DNA of 7,460 nucleotides from Flammeovirgaceae bacterium (GCA_003228395.1 QIDJ01000058.1:1-7460); one strand, 5' to 3'. Shown: positions 1 through 7,221, counted from the first letter of the stretch. A program made the numbers and translations. The notes: generated from the sequence alone by a model not told the origin.

Positions 1-992
1 CTATTAGTGATGGTGTAGTTGTGGTAGATGAAAAATTTCTCACATTATACGACCTGAAATCAGGAGCAGAAAAATGGAAATCAAAAAAGGTGTCTGGTAT
101 TATCATTGATTTGGGTGATTTCGGCATTGCGGTGGTTGCCAAGGAAAAGCAATTGAAGCTTCTGGACAGGAACACGGGCGAAACTATCTGGGATGAAAAA
201 GTAAAGGGAATAAACATAGACCAGGTTTGTGCAAAAGGCATAATGTATTCCGATGCAAAAGGAAGGCTTGGCTTAATTACATACGAAGGAGAAAAGGTAT
301 GGGATAAAAAAGGTATGCTGGAAGTCCCCTCGGTAAGATTTAAGCCGGATTACGCAAAGGAGCTGATGTATATTGAAGGAACACTTTATGAAGTGGATCT
401 GGTTGAAGGTGATTATCGCATACTGTTGGATAAAATTGATAAAAAATTTGCAGAGAAAGAAGTGCCTGACCGGATTGAATTTATTGAAGGGGCGTACCTG
501 CTAAGTTCTGCAAGTAACCTTATGATGCTTGAAACGGATGGCGGTCTGCGATTTCACAAGTACTGGGATGCCCCGGAAATGAGCCTCGCTGCAAAAATTG
601 CATTGCGCACCGTACAGGCTCTTTCTTATGCCATGGCGGCTGCCAACTCCGCGTCAGCCAGTTATGCAAACAACTACGGATATAACTGGCAAAGCAAATT
701 TTACCAGGACCAGGCTGACAGGTTCGGCGCGGCCGGTGATGCTGCCGGCGAAGATGCCAGAAAGCGCTTTACCGCTACCAAGTCAAAAGGAAATTTACAG
801 ATTGTGCTGGCTATTGTGGGCGAAGGCGGCCAGGGTAAAGCTTCTGGATTTGTGAAAGTGGATAAAAGAACCGGAGAAGACCTGGCATCAATGCAGATAG
901 GGGATAAAGAACCCGTATATGATTTTGATCCGGTATCAGGCCAGGTTTTCCTGAAGGCTGATAAAAAACAGATAATCAGCTACTTGTTTTGA
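1..992 (+). CDS. PQQ/BamB-like beta-propeller protein, 3' part of gene
   Basis: The reading frame is open from the first complete codon (base 3) to a TGA at 990-992, so the start lies upstream of the window and 329 residues are visible. A GTG at 21 could be read as a start, but the frame continues upstream without a stop and the protein begins mid-blade. Short repeats typical of PQQ-type propeller blades recur: LYDLKSGAEKW (45-77), LDRNTGETIW (about 162-191), ITYEGEKVW (about 275-301), VDKRTGEDL (about 858-884), and a closing strand at the C-terminus. Proteins of this fold are usually periplasmic or outer-membrane-associated scaffolds (BamB is one example), not necessarily PQQ enzymes. An unusual Ala/Ser-rich, probably helical stretch (about 582-800) interrupts the propeller. 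The gene may be functionally linked to the caspase operon downstream, but a hairpin and an 88-base gap separate them. The fold is fairly sure; the function is unknown. Confidence 0.85.
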   Translation, partial: ISDGVVVVDEKFLTLYDLKSGAEKWKSKKVSGIIIDLGDFGIAVVAKEKQLKLLDRNTGETIWDEKVKGINIDQVCAKGIMYSDAKGRLGLITYEGEKVWDKKGMLEVPSVRFKPDYAKELMYIEGTLYEVDLVEGDYRILLDKIDKKFAEKEVPDRIEFIEGAYLLSSASNLMMLETDGGLRFHKYWDAPEMSLAAKIALRTVQALSYAMAAANSASASYANNYGYNWQSKFYQDQADRFGAAGDAAGEDARKRFTATKSKGNLQIVLAIVGEGGQGKASGFVKVDKRTGEDLASMQIGDKEPVYDFDPVSGQVFLKADKKQIISYLF

Positions 993-1019
993 CAATTGAC
1001 TTCACTCATTTCTTATAAT
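989..1019 (+). promoter_or_regulatory. Candidate promoter for the caspase operon
   Basis: TTGACA (989-994) and TATAAT (1014-1019) are separated by 19 bases. Both hexamers match the sigma70 consensus exactly, but the spacer is 2 bases longer than the usual optimum. The TGA inside TTGACA is the stop codon of the upstream gene. Bacteroidota housekeeping promoters usually follow a different pattern (TTTG and TAnnTTTG), and no good match to that pattern is seen here, so use of this site is uncertain. If used, transcription would start near 1026, about 55 bases before the caspase gene start. Confidence 0.3.
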
Positions 1020-1059
1020 GGATTTACAGTTTCACTACACTGAAGCTGTAAATTCATTA
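1016..1059 (+). terminator. Long hairpin between propeller gene and caspase operon
   Basis: Bases 1016-1034 pair with 1041-1059 around a six-base loop (CTACAC). The stem is 19 bp with no bulge and two G-U wobbles (1021/1054 and 1030/1045); its core is ATTTACAG (1022-1029) against CTGTAAAT (1046-1053). The hairpin begins 23 bases after the stop codon of the propeller gene, where a terminator would be expected. It is not followed by a clean U-run (AAAAATTTAAG comes next), so it may instead be an attenuator, an mRNA-stabilising 3' end or a protein-binding palindrome. The structure is certain; the role is not. Confidence 0.45.
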
Positions 1060-1080
1060 AAAATTTAAGCGCTTTTGGTT

Positions 1081-4000
1081 ATGATAAATCTTACAACTCG
1101 GCTTGTCAAAATTTTGTTAATTCTGCTTATGCCGGTTATAGTAAGGGGTCAGGAGAGGAAATTAATTATACGGCAGGGACACCGGGATATGGTAAATATG
1201 GTAAAATATTCTCCTGGAGGAGATTATGTTTTTTCGGCCGGTGAAGATGGCGTCATTAAAATGTGGGATATCAAAAACGGTGTGGACGTTAAGACTTTTA
1301 CCGGACATGATGCGGGTGTAAAATGTATTGAAATCACACCGGATGGTACTCAGATGTTGTCAGGTGATGGCGCAGGAGATGTTATAGTGTGGAATATTGC
1401 CGGCGATCCTGTGCCGGTAAAGCAAATCAGCGCACATACGGATGCCGTAAACATAATTAAACTCTTACCTGACCAATCCGGTTTTCTGACAGGAAGCTCG
1501 GATAAATTAATAAAGCATTGGAGCAGTGTTGACTACGCCCTTATCAAAACCATTGAAGGTATGACGGGTCAGGTAAAATCTTTTGGGATATCTCCTGACG
1601 GTACACGGATGGTAATGGGCGCCCAACGGTCAAATGACGTGGAATTATTACTAATTGATATTGAAAAAGGGGTAATTCTGGATGATGCGCTAAAACATGT
1701 AAAAGGCGCCGGAGCTGCAAAAGCCTATACGGCAGTTTTGCTTACGCCGCTGGCGGTTGCAACAAGTATTGGAAAAGGTGACATAGACAAAGAGATGCTC
1801 ACCTATTATACGTTCGACTACAGTAATATTGAGTTTACCAGCGACGGTAAATCGGTTTTAATATCCCAAAACCTGATCCTTCCCATGATGGCATCCAAAA
1901 AGGAAGAGGACAAGACAGGAGGGACTACAATATCTGTTGTTGAGCTTAATGCGGACCGTTCGCAATTTATGAATGTAAAAAAACCTAAGCGATTTTCCAT
2001 TGATTATGCCAGATCCAAAGCGCTGTTCAATGAGGATCAGACAAAGATCATTGTAAACAGCAAGCTTTCAATCATGATTTACGATATGGTAAATGCAGAT
2101 TTTCCCGAAAGCAGTAAAGAATCGGCAACTTACGAACCTCCGATATTGCAGAAATTCACCCGCGACATTTCCTGGCTTACATCCATTGCCATGTCGCCTG
2201 ATTACCGTACGGTTATTTCTTCGTCAGAAGACAGGAGCCTTGATTTATGGGATATTACTTCAGGTAGAAGAATCCGGACTCTGGAAGGATACGTGCAGCC
2301 GGCGCTGGCTGTAGAACCAATGCCGGATGGAAAACATATTGCAGTAGGATCCAAAAATAAAAACCTGACAATATGGGACATTACCAACGGAAGGTTGGTA
2401 CGGACATTTGACAGATCATACGACGTAACACATATTGACATTTCAACAGATGGTAAATATATGGTCACCACGTCGCTGAACACCCGGTTTTTTAAACTAT
2501 GGAATATACGAACCGGTAATATTCTGGGTACCTATATGGAGAAAAATGATGATATCGTTTGGGTAAAATTTGACAATGACCCCGATTATATTCTGGCCGT
2601 CACTGAAAACGGAGAGCTGAAAAAATGGTCAAAAAGTGAGAAAAAAATCAAAAAGAAGTTGAAGGAAGATTACCATATGTACGATGATCGTAATATGTTC
2701 GGCAGCAGGAAATTGATTATTGAGAACCGTCAGATCGATGTGTCTGAAAATGGCAAAAACCTTATCACCGACCTGCAACGTGGCATCATTACGGATGCCG
2801 TGTTTAGTATAGATGGAGATATGGTGTTCACTACAAACGACATGGGTGAAACGATAATATACAATCTGATTACAGGTGAAATGGTGGTCAGCATGGCGAT
2901 AATTGATGATTTTGACTTCATCACCTATACGCCGGACTATTATTATACCTCTTCGAAAGGTGCATCAAAAGCGCTTGCGTTTCGCGAAAACGAAAAAATT
3001 CTTCCTTTTGCACAAATGGAAATCCGGCTTAACAGGCCTGACATAGTGGTGGAAAGGCTCGGATATGCTTCAGAAAAACTGATTGCATCCTATCGTTCTG
3101 CCTACCTGAAGCGCCTGAAAAGACTTGGTTATGCGGAAGAAGATATTACTGGTATTATGACACTTCCGGTTGTGGAAATAAATGACAGCAATTATCCGCT
3201 GGCTACCCAAAGCAAACAATTAAGCTACGAAGTTAAAGCCAGTGATTATGAAGCAAACCTTGACAGGATCAACGTATTTATTAATGAAGTACCGGTTTTT
3301 GGTTATAATGGAATTGACATTTCTGATGGTAATAATAGTATCACCAAAAGTATAGAAGTGAGTCTTTCATCCGGTTTAAATGTGATTAGAACTGTTGTAG
3401 TAAATGAAAATGGAATGGAGTCCATTCCGCATGTGATGGAGATCAATTATGAAGCGCCTTATAAAAAACCTGATCTTTACCTTGTTTCAATTGGAGTTTC
3501 AAGATACCAAAATGAAAATTATAACCTTTCATTTGCAGCAAAAGATGCCAGGGATATAAGCGATTTCTTTGCAAAATCTGATGTTTTTTACGAAATTCAT
3601 TCTAAGGTGTTGACTGATGACCAGGCTACATCTGCTAATATAAGTCAGATGAACTCATTTCTATCTCAGGCTGATATAGATGATGTAGTCATTATATTTA
3701 TTGCCGGACATGGTGTATTAGACAACACATATACCTATTATTTTGGTACCTATGACATGGATTTTTTAAATCCTTCAAACGGAGGAATGCCCTATGATGA
3801 CCTTGAGGAATTAATCATGAATCTTCCATGCAGAAATAAGCTTTTGTTTATGGATACATGCCATTCAGGAGAATTGGATGCAGATGAAGTGGAGACGGTA
3901 AAGTCATCTGTAAAGAAAAGCGGCCGGGTGGCTTTCCGGTCGGCTGGGGGAATAATTCAATATAAAGAAAACGCATTTGGCCTGGAAAATACACTTGAAC

Positions 4001-4290
4001 TTTCCAAAAATCTTTTCGGAGACCTCCGGAACGGTACCGGCGCAACCGTAATTGCGGCTGCAGGTGGTACGGAATTTGCATTGGAAGGACTGAACTCTGA
4101 AAATGGTCTTTTTACCTCGAGTATGATCGAAGGAATCAGGACAAGAAGAGCTGATCTGAACAGGGATAGAATGTACACCGTTTCGGAATTCAGAAAATAT
4201 ATATCCGAACGTGTTGTACATTTGTCCGGGGGAAAGCAGGTTCCTACATCCCGTGAGGAAAATCTGAAACATGATTTCAGGATATATTAA
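1081..4290 (+). CDS. Secreted WD40-repeat caspase (peptidase C14) protein
   Basis: This 1069-residue protein has a signal peptide (residues 1-23, cleavage likely VRG/QE). WD40 repeats occupy about 30-200, with GH...W(D/N)-type blades such as IKMWDI and VIVWNI. A divergent insert (200-360) follows, then a second WD40 block (362-516) and a last blade near 568-615. A conserved-looking linker (612-680) and a beta-sandwich-like segment (about 705-793) lead to a caspase-fold domain (798-1069). The p20-like part has the histidine in AGHG (His877) and the cysteine in DTCHSG (Cys927), the metacaspase-type dyad; the p10-like part starts near 987. The protease is therefore probably active, cutting after Lys/Arg if metacaspase-like (inference). 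The ATG at 1081 is preferred over TTG at 1075 because it gives a clean signal peptide. There is no lipobox and no type IX secretion C-terminal domain. Its substrate is unknown. It is the first gene of a three-gene operon with a CHASE2 sensor. Confidence 0.93.
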   Translation: MINLTTRLVKILLILLMPVIVRGQERKLIIRQGHRDMVNMVKYSPGGDYVFSAGEDGVIKMWDIKNGVDVKTFTGHDAGVKCIEITPDGTQMLSGDGAGDVIVWNIAGDPVPVKQISAHTDAVNIIKLLPDQSGFLTGSSDKLIKHWSSVDYALIKTIEGMTGQVKSFGISPDGTRMVMGAQRSNDVELLLIDIEKGVILDDALKHVKGAGAAKAYTAVLLTPLAVATSIGKGDIDKEMLTYYTFDYSNIEFTSDGKSVLISQNLILPMMASKKEEDKTGGTTISVVELNADRSQFMNVKKPKRFSIDYARSKALFNEDQTKIIVNSKLSIMIYDMVNADFPESSKESATYEPPILQKFTRDISWLTSIAMSPDYRTVISSSEDRSLDLWDITSGRRIRTLEGYVQPALAVEPMPDGKHIAVGSKNKNLTIWDITNGRLVRTFDRSYDVTHIDISTDGKYMVTTSLNTRFFKLWNIRTGNILGTYMEKNDDIVWVKFDNDPDYILAVTENGELKKWSKSEKKIKKKLKEDYHMYDDRNMFGSRKLIIENRQIDVSENGKNLITDLQRGIITDAVFSIDGDMVFTTNDMGETIIYNLITGEMVVSMAIIDDFDFITYTPDYYYTSSKGASKALAFRENEKILPFAQMEIRLNRPDIVVERLGYASEKLIASYRSAYLKRLKRLGYAEEDITGIMTLPVVEINDSNYPLATQSKQLSYEVKASDYEANLDRINVFINEVPVFGYNGIDISDGNNSITKSIEVSLSSGLNVIRTVVVNENGMESIPHVMEINYEAPYKKPDLYLVSIGVSRYQNENYNLSFAAKDARDISDFFAKSDVFYEIHSKVLTDDQATSANISQMNSFLSQADIDDVVIIFIAGHGVLDNTYTYYFGTYDMDFLNPSNGGMPYDDLEELIMNLPCRNKLLFMDTCHSGELDADEVETVKSSVKKSGRVAFRSAGGIIQYKENAFGLENTLELSKNLFGDLRNGTGATVIAAAGGTEFALEGLNSENGLFTSSMIEGIRTRRADLNRDRMYTVSEFRKYISERVVHLSGGKQVPTSREENLKHDFRIY

Positions 4291-4302
4291 ATATTTAATA
4301 CC

Positions 4303-5082
4303 ATGAGAAAATTAGTTGTTGTTATTTTTCTTTTCATTGTATTTCAGGCAAAAAGCCAGGAATATCAGGTACTCCACATAAAAGGGGAAATTGTAAGAGT
4401 TGCTGATGATAGTTTGTTAAAACCAGGTGATAAGATAATGGGGGAAGAGCGGATACATTTTAAAACAAAAGATGCCATGGCAGCTGTACTGAGTGCTGAA
4501 AAAGGACGCTATATCATCAAGGCCAACGGCGCCACCGCCGATCAGAGCGATTTGATATATGTATTAAAATCTACCGTTTCACCGGTAAGAGGTGGAATGA
4601 GTACCCGTGCTGCAGGCATTAATAATGCCATTGACTTTAAATTATATTTTGATGAGGCGCCATACGTTTGGGCAGGTGATCAGATCAGGCTAAAAGTGTC
4701 TTCGTATGCTTTTCCAATGAATGACACACACTATTTCTTTGTCAGATATGAGATAAATGATGAAGCGGTAAATAAAAAGCTGGATTTTGAGGACGATATT
4801 CTGATTTTTGTTAAAAGTACGCTTTTCAATGTAGATGGAAATTCCGTAAATCCCAACGAAATTGATCACTATGAATTATATTACCATAATTCGACAAATG
4901 AAGAGTCAGTATTGCTTTCCGATATCGAATTTGTATTGTTAGACATGAAAACGCTGAAGGAACTATATGACCAGTACCAGGATTCCAGCGAAGAGGCATA
5001 CTATGAAATTGCAGATATTCTTTCGAACCTGTACGGCAAATGCGATCCCCTTCAACTAAGATACAATCTGAAGAACCAGTAA
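4303..5082 (+). CDS. Secreted protein with weak FecR-like N-terminal region
   Basis: This 259-residue protein has a clear signal peptide (residues 1-18, cleavage AKS/QE), so it is exported to the periplasm or beyond. After the signal, residues about 22-70 follow a pattern seen in FecR-type domains: a KGEIVR strand, LKPGDKI, a further strand with charged residues, then AAVLSAEKGRYII. Residues 100-215 look like an all-beta region, and the end (215-259) is acidic and helical (LKELYDQYQ..., SSEEAYYEIADIL). One cysteine (247) is seen near the C-terminus. I do not recognise a named family for the whole protein. It starts 12 bases after the caspase stop codon and ends 12 bases before the CHASE2 gene, so it is very likely co-transcribed and is a candidate adaptor or inhibitor between sensor and protease (inference). 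No Shine-Dalgarno sequence precedes the ATG. Confidence 0.88.
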   Translation: MRKLVVVIFLFIVFQAKSQEYQVLHIKGEIVRVADDSLLKPGDKIMGEERIHFKTKDAMAAVLSAEKGRYIIKANGATADQSDLIYVLKSTVSPVRGGMSTRAAGINNAIDFKLYFDEAPYVWAGDQIRLKVSSYAFPMNDTHYFFVRYEINDEAVNKKLDFEDDILIFVKSTLFNVDGNSVNPNEIDHYELYYHNSTNEESVLLSDIEFVLLDMKTLKELYDQYQDSSEEAYYEIADILSNLYGKCDPLQLRYNLKNQ

Positions 5083-5094
5083 AACCATTCCCGC

Positions 5095-6291
5095 GTGACA
5101 ACCGGCAAAAAGGTTTCTTTATTATTAGCGCTTGCTAATACAGTAATATTATTTTTTCTTACTACCTGGTTCTGGAGCCTACCCTGGATGGCCGGCGACG
5201 AGAAACTTATGATTTGGGCGACATCCGCTATCCGGTTAATGAACCGGGATAGGCCGGAAAGCCAGGAATTTGCACTGATCAATGTTTCGTATGACCAAAT
5301 GCTTATCGATAAATTTGATGCGTACGGCTTTCCTGTAGGCAAGCAGGCCATTACCGACCGCCAAAAACTTACCCGGTTCATGAAGATCATTAATCAGGCA
5401 GAAAGAAAACCTAAATACGTATTTTTCGACTTGTATTTTGAGAAGCCAACAGCCTATGACTCAGCGCTGAATGCCGAAATTAAACAACAGCAAAACCTGA
5501 TTGTCTCTATCCACCTGGATGAAAACGGCAATCCGCGGTTGCCCGTAATTACAGATGTAAAAATGGGATTGAGCGACTATGTAATAGGTAATATTTTTGA
5601 AGGTGTATATAAATTTCAGTTATATTTTAGTGACACCCTTAAACTTACACCACTGATAATCAGTGAAGACCTGAATAACTATCAGTCTGAAAAAAGAGGA
5701 CCCTTTGTTAAGATCGGCAACTGGATTACGCTCAACTATTTTATCATGAATTACCGGCTGTTACAAAAAGATATTATGAATATGGAGGTTGGCTTCAATC
5801 CTGTAAATCTGGGAGAATTACTTATTCTTCCCGATGAAGACATCGCTGCGTTTCTGGAAAATAAGATTGTTGTAATTGGCGATTATTTCGAATACGATAT
5901 GCATGAAACACTTTTTGAAATCACATCCGGTCCGGTGGTTTTAATCAATGCGTATCTTACTATCGTAAACAGGGACACGGTAGTGAATTTCTTTTTCATT
6001 CTCATTATAACCATGCTGTATTTCGGATTATCCTACATCGCGATTTATCCGGAAGACATGATTGAAAATTATATCAGGAGGAAATACGGCAAGATAAAAT
6101 GGGTCGGCAATGTCACCTCATTTATGAGTTACCTGATTATACTGGTAGTTGTTTCAATATTTACCTATTTTCTATTCAACATTCATTTAAATGTATTTTT
6201 TCTGAGTATCTACATCTTTATTATAGAAAAGCTGAGTACATTTTTATATAAAAAGGCAGGCAGAAATGATAAAAGTCGTCAACAGGGGTAA
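5095..6291 (+). CDS. CHASE2-domain membrane sensor without output domain
   Basis: This 398-residue protein has a CHASE2-like architecture: one N-terminal membrane segment (about 7-27), a large extracytoplasmic domain (about 34-290), and three C-terminal membrane segments (about 297-319, 343-361, 365-379). The domain shows typical CHASE2 marks: FALINVSYD, AYGFPVGKQAI, YVFFDLYFEKPTAYDSAL, and near its end NKIVVIGDYFEYDMHET followed by a segment in place of the usual 'GV..HAN'. Basic loops (IRRKYGKIK at 327-335, the KK...R tail) put the C-terminus inside. CHASE2 normally feeds a histidine kinase, nucleotide cyclase or Ser/Thr kinase fused after the third membrane segment; here only about 20 residues follow. 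The GTG start is the first possible start after the upstream in-frame stop (12 bases away), and it is needed to keep the first membrane segment, so it is preferred. The ligand is unknown. Confidence 0.9.
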   Translation: MTTGKKVSLLLALANTVILFFLTTWFWSLPWMAGDEKLMIWATSAIRLMNRDRPESQEFALINVSYDQMLIDKFDAYGFPVGKQAITDRQKLTRFMKIINQAERKPKYVFFDLYFEKPTAYDSALNAEIKQQQNLIVSIHLDENGNPRLPVITDVKMGLSDYVIGNIFEGVYKFQLYFSDTLKLTPLIISEDLNNYQSEKRGPFVKIGNWITLNYFIMNYRLLQKDIMNMEVGFNPVNLGELLILPDEDIAAFLENKIVVIGDYFEYDMHETLFEITSGPVVLINAYLTIVNRDTVVNFFFILIITMLYFGLSYIAIYPEDMIENYIRRKYGKIKWVGNVTSFMSYLIILVVVSIFTYFLFNIHLNVFFLSIYIFIIEKLSTFLYKKAGRNDKSRQQG

Positions 6292-6364
6292 CATTTATCA
6301 CTGTTTGCTATTCCGGCTTATGTTTATTTCGTATTGTGAAAAGTAAAATATATGGGAAATAATC

Positions 6365-6733
6365 ATGAAAATCGCCATATCCAGCCAGAATAAGAAGTCC
6401 ATAACCGGGCATGCCGGGAAATGCAGCAGGTTTTGGTTGTATGAAACCGAAAATGAGGTCATATTGTCAAAAGAGTTGATAGAATTGAAAAGGGAAGATA
6501 TTCTGCACTTCCGGTTCCATGAAAGCGAAAACCCGCATGCACTGCACCCGCTGTTTGAAGTTGATTTGATCATTACCGGCGGAGCGGGTCAGGGATTTAT
6601 CAACCGGCTTTCAGGTAAGGGTGTAACCGTACTGCCCACCAGCGAAACAGATCCGGACAAAGCCATCGAAAAGTATTTTAATGGAAGCTTAAATGTGATC
6701 AATCCGGAACCACATCACTGTCCTGATCATTGA
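6365..6733 (+). CDS. NifX/NifB-type Fe-Mo cofactor family small protein
   Basis: This 122-residue protein resembles the dinitrogenase iron-molybdenum cofactor family (the NifX/NafY/NifB C-terminal fold, RNase H-like). The evidence is an N-terminal strand and loop MKIAISSQNKKSITGHAGKC, a central LIITGGAGQGFINRL turn matching the glycine-rich motif of the family, and a SETDPDKAIEKYFNGSL helix near the end. The tail EPHHCPDH is rich in His and Cys and may bind metal. Family members carry or bind metal-sulfur cofactor precursors; many occur outside nitrogen fixation, including near molybdenum-enzyme genes. No nif structural gene is visible, and the XdhC-type gene 600 bases downstream suggests a link to molybdenum hydroxylases instead (inference). 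The 73-base gap after the CHASE2 gene suggests a separate transcript, though I see no convincing promoter. The ATG follows an A-rich GGGAAATAATC leader. Confidence 0.88.
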   Translation: MKIAISSQNKKSITGHAGKCSRFWLYETENEVILSKELIELKREDILHFRFHESENPHALHPLFEVDLIITGGAGQGFINRLSGKGVTVLPTSETDPDKAIEKYFNGSLNVINPEPHHCPDH

Positions 6734-6734
6734 A

Positions 6735-6757
6735 AATCTCTTGTGCTTTATGAGATT
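6735..6757. terminator. Weak hairpin between convergent genes
   Basis: AATCTC (6735-6740) and GAGATT (6752-6757) form a 6-bp stem with an 11-base loop in the 55-base gap between the convergent NifX-type and PAS genes. On the minus strand the stem is followed by a short T stretch, so it could help end the PAS transcript. The stem is AT-rich and weak, and the call rests mainly on its position. Confidence 0.22.
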
Positions 6758-6788
6758 ACGGGTGCTGATAAGCCAATGAAAAATACCA

Positions 6789-7103
6789 TTATCGTGCAAA
6801 CATCAGATTATCCTCAAGAATATGGGTAACCTGCATGAAGTAAAACCCATTTGAAAGTTTTTTTACATTCCATTGGTATTTGGTATCACCCAATTTTAAG
6901 GTAAACATACCTTCATAATGAGTTGCAGCTACTTCTTTCCAAATATCCTGAGGTACACGGTCGTTAATGTTGACATGTAAATGCTCGAGTAAATTCATGC
7001 CCGGAAGGTTTACATATATAATCCTTCCATAATCCGAAATAATACATACAGGATTTGGATTTTTTTCGGTTAACAAGCTGTTCAGATTAGTTGTCTTTTT
7101 CAT
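6789..7103 (-). CDS. Small stand-alone PAS-like domain protein
   Basis: This 104-residue protein consists of little more than one PAS-like fold. After a polar lead (1-14), residues 17-38 read PVCIISDYGRIIYVNLPGMNLL, the classic 'P..i.i.D..G.I.yvN.....L' opening strands and helix of PAS. The C-terminal strands follow the PAS sheet pattern (GMFTLKLGDTKYQWNV, then GFYFMQVTHI at about 86-95). No effector, DNA-binding or kinase domain is attached. Such single-domain proteins usually act through partner proteins or bind a small ligand; the cofactor cannot be told from sequence, and no flavin-binding cysteine motif is seen. The gene converges on the NifX-type gene (55-base gap) and diverges from the XdhC-type gene, so it may sense redox or metabolite state for the molybdenum-enzyme genes (inference). 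It starts at ATG 7103-7101 and stops with TAA at 6791-6789. Confidence 0.8.
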   Translation of the reverse strand: MKKTTNLNSLLTEKNPNPVCIISDYGRIIYVNLPGMNLLEHLHVNINDRVPQDIWKEVAATHYEGMFTLKLGDTKYQWNVKKLSNGFYFMQVTHILEDNLMFAR

Positions 7104-7205
7104 AGTTTATGTTCATTAATCATAACACTTTATTATGTGCGAATGGTATGCCAACCGCTTAAAATGTTACTAATCAAGCTTTTTTAAAAATATTAATTAT
7201 CAAAA

Positions 7206-7221
7206 TGGGAAACTATTCCCA
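7206..7221. promoter_or_regulatory. Perfect inverted repeat in divergent gap, possible operator
   Basis: TGGGAA-ACTA-TTCCCA is a perfect 6-4-6 palindrome in the 231-base gap between the divergent PAS and XdhC-type genes. The same heptamer CAAAATG overlaps or flanks each arm (7201-7207 and 7220-7226). A TATAAT lies at 7244-7249; a start near 7256 would put the palindrome centre at about -42, the usual position of a class II activator site. The size and spacing resemble sites of dimeric regulators such as the CRP/FNR family, but the sequence matches no operator I know. A second promoter-like pair, TTGAGC (7277-7282) and TAATAT (7300-7305) with a 17-base spacer, sits closer to the gene. The rest of the gap is AT-rich with no other clear element. 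Confidence 0.35.

Noticed and set aside
598..855. Open frame of 85 codons on the plus strand inside the propeller gene
   Set aside because: It lies wholly within a clear coding region in another frame; its product is rich in Arg, Pro and Leu with no domain pattern, as expected of a shadow frame.
3848..4272. Three overlapping minus-strand open frames opposite the caspase domain
   Set aside because: They are antisense to the conserved caspase p20/p10 region and have no recognisable domain; the coding signal belongs to the plus strand.
4288..5097. All three operon genes share one frame, with no further stop in the 12-base gaps, so stop-codon readthrough could fuse them
   Set aside because: Three genes share a frame by chance about once in nine; the stops are TAA, and a signal peptide follows the first one, so fusion is unlikely to be functional.
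4826..5390. Minus-strand open frames spanning the FecR-like/CHASE2 junction
   Set aside because: They are antisense to two well-supported genes, and their products show no family features.
1081..6291. Reading the caspase operon as an anti-phage defence system
   Set aside because: No phage sensor, nucleotide-signalling enzyme, toxin or neighbouring defence gene is visible, and the proteins are exported; an envelope-sensing role fits better.
6292..6364. Possible Bacteroidota-type promoter (TTTG at 6304-6307, then TATTTCG) before the NifX-type gene
   Set aside because: The second element matches TAnnTTTG poorly and the spacing is short; not strong enough to list as a feature.
6298..6573. Minus-strand open frame of 91 codons over the start of the NifX-type gene
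   Set aside because: It overlaps the conserved N-terminus of the NifX-type protein; its Ser/Asn-rich product has no recognisable motif.
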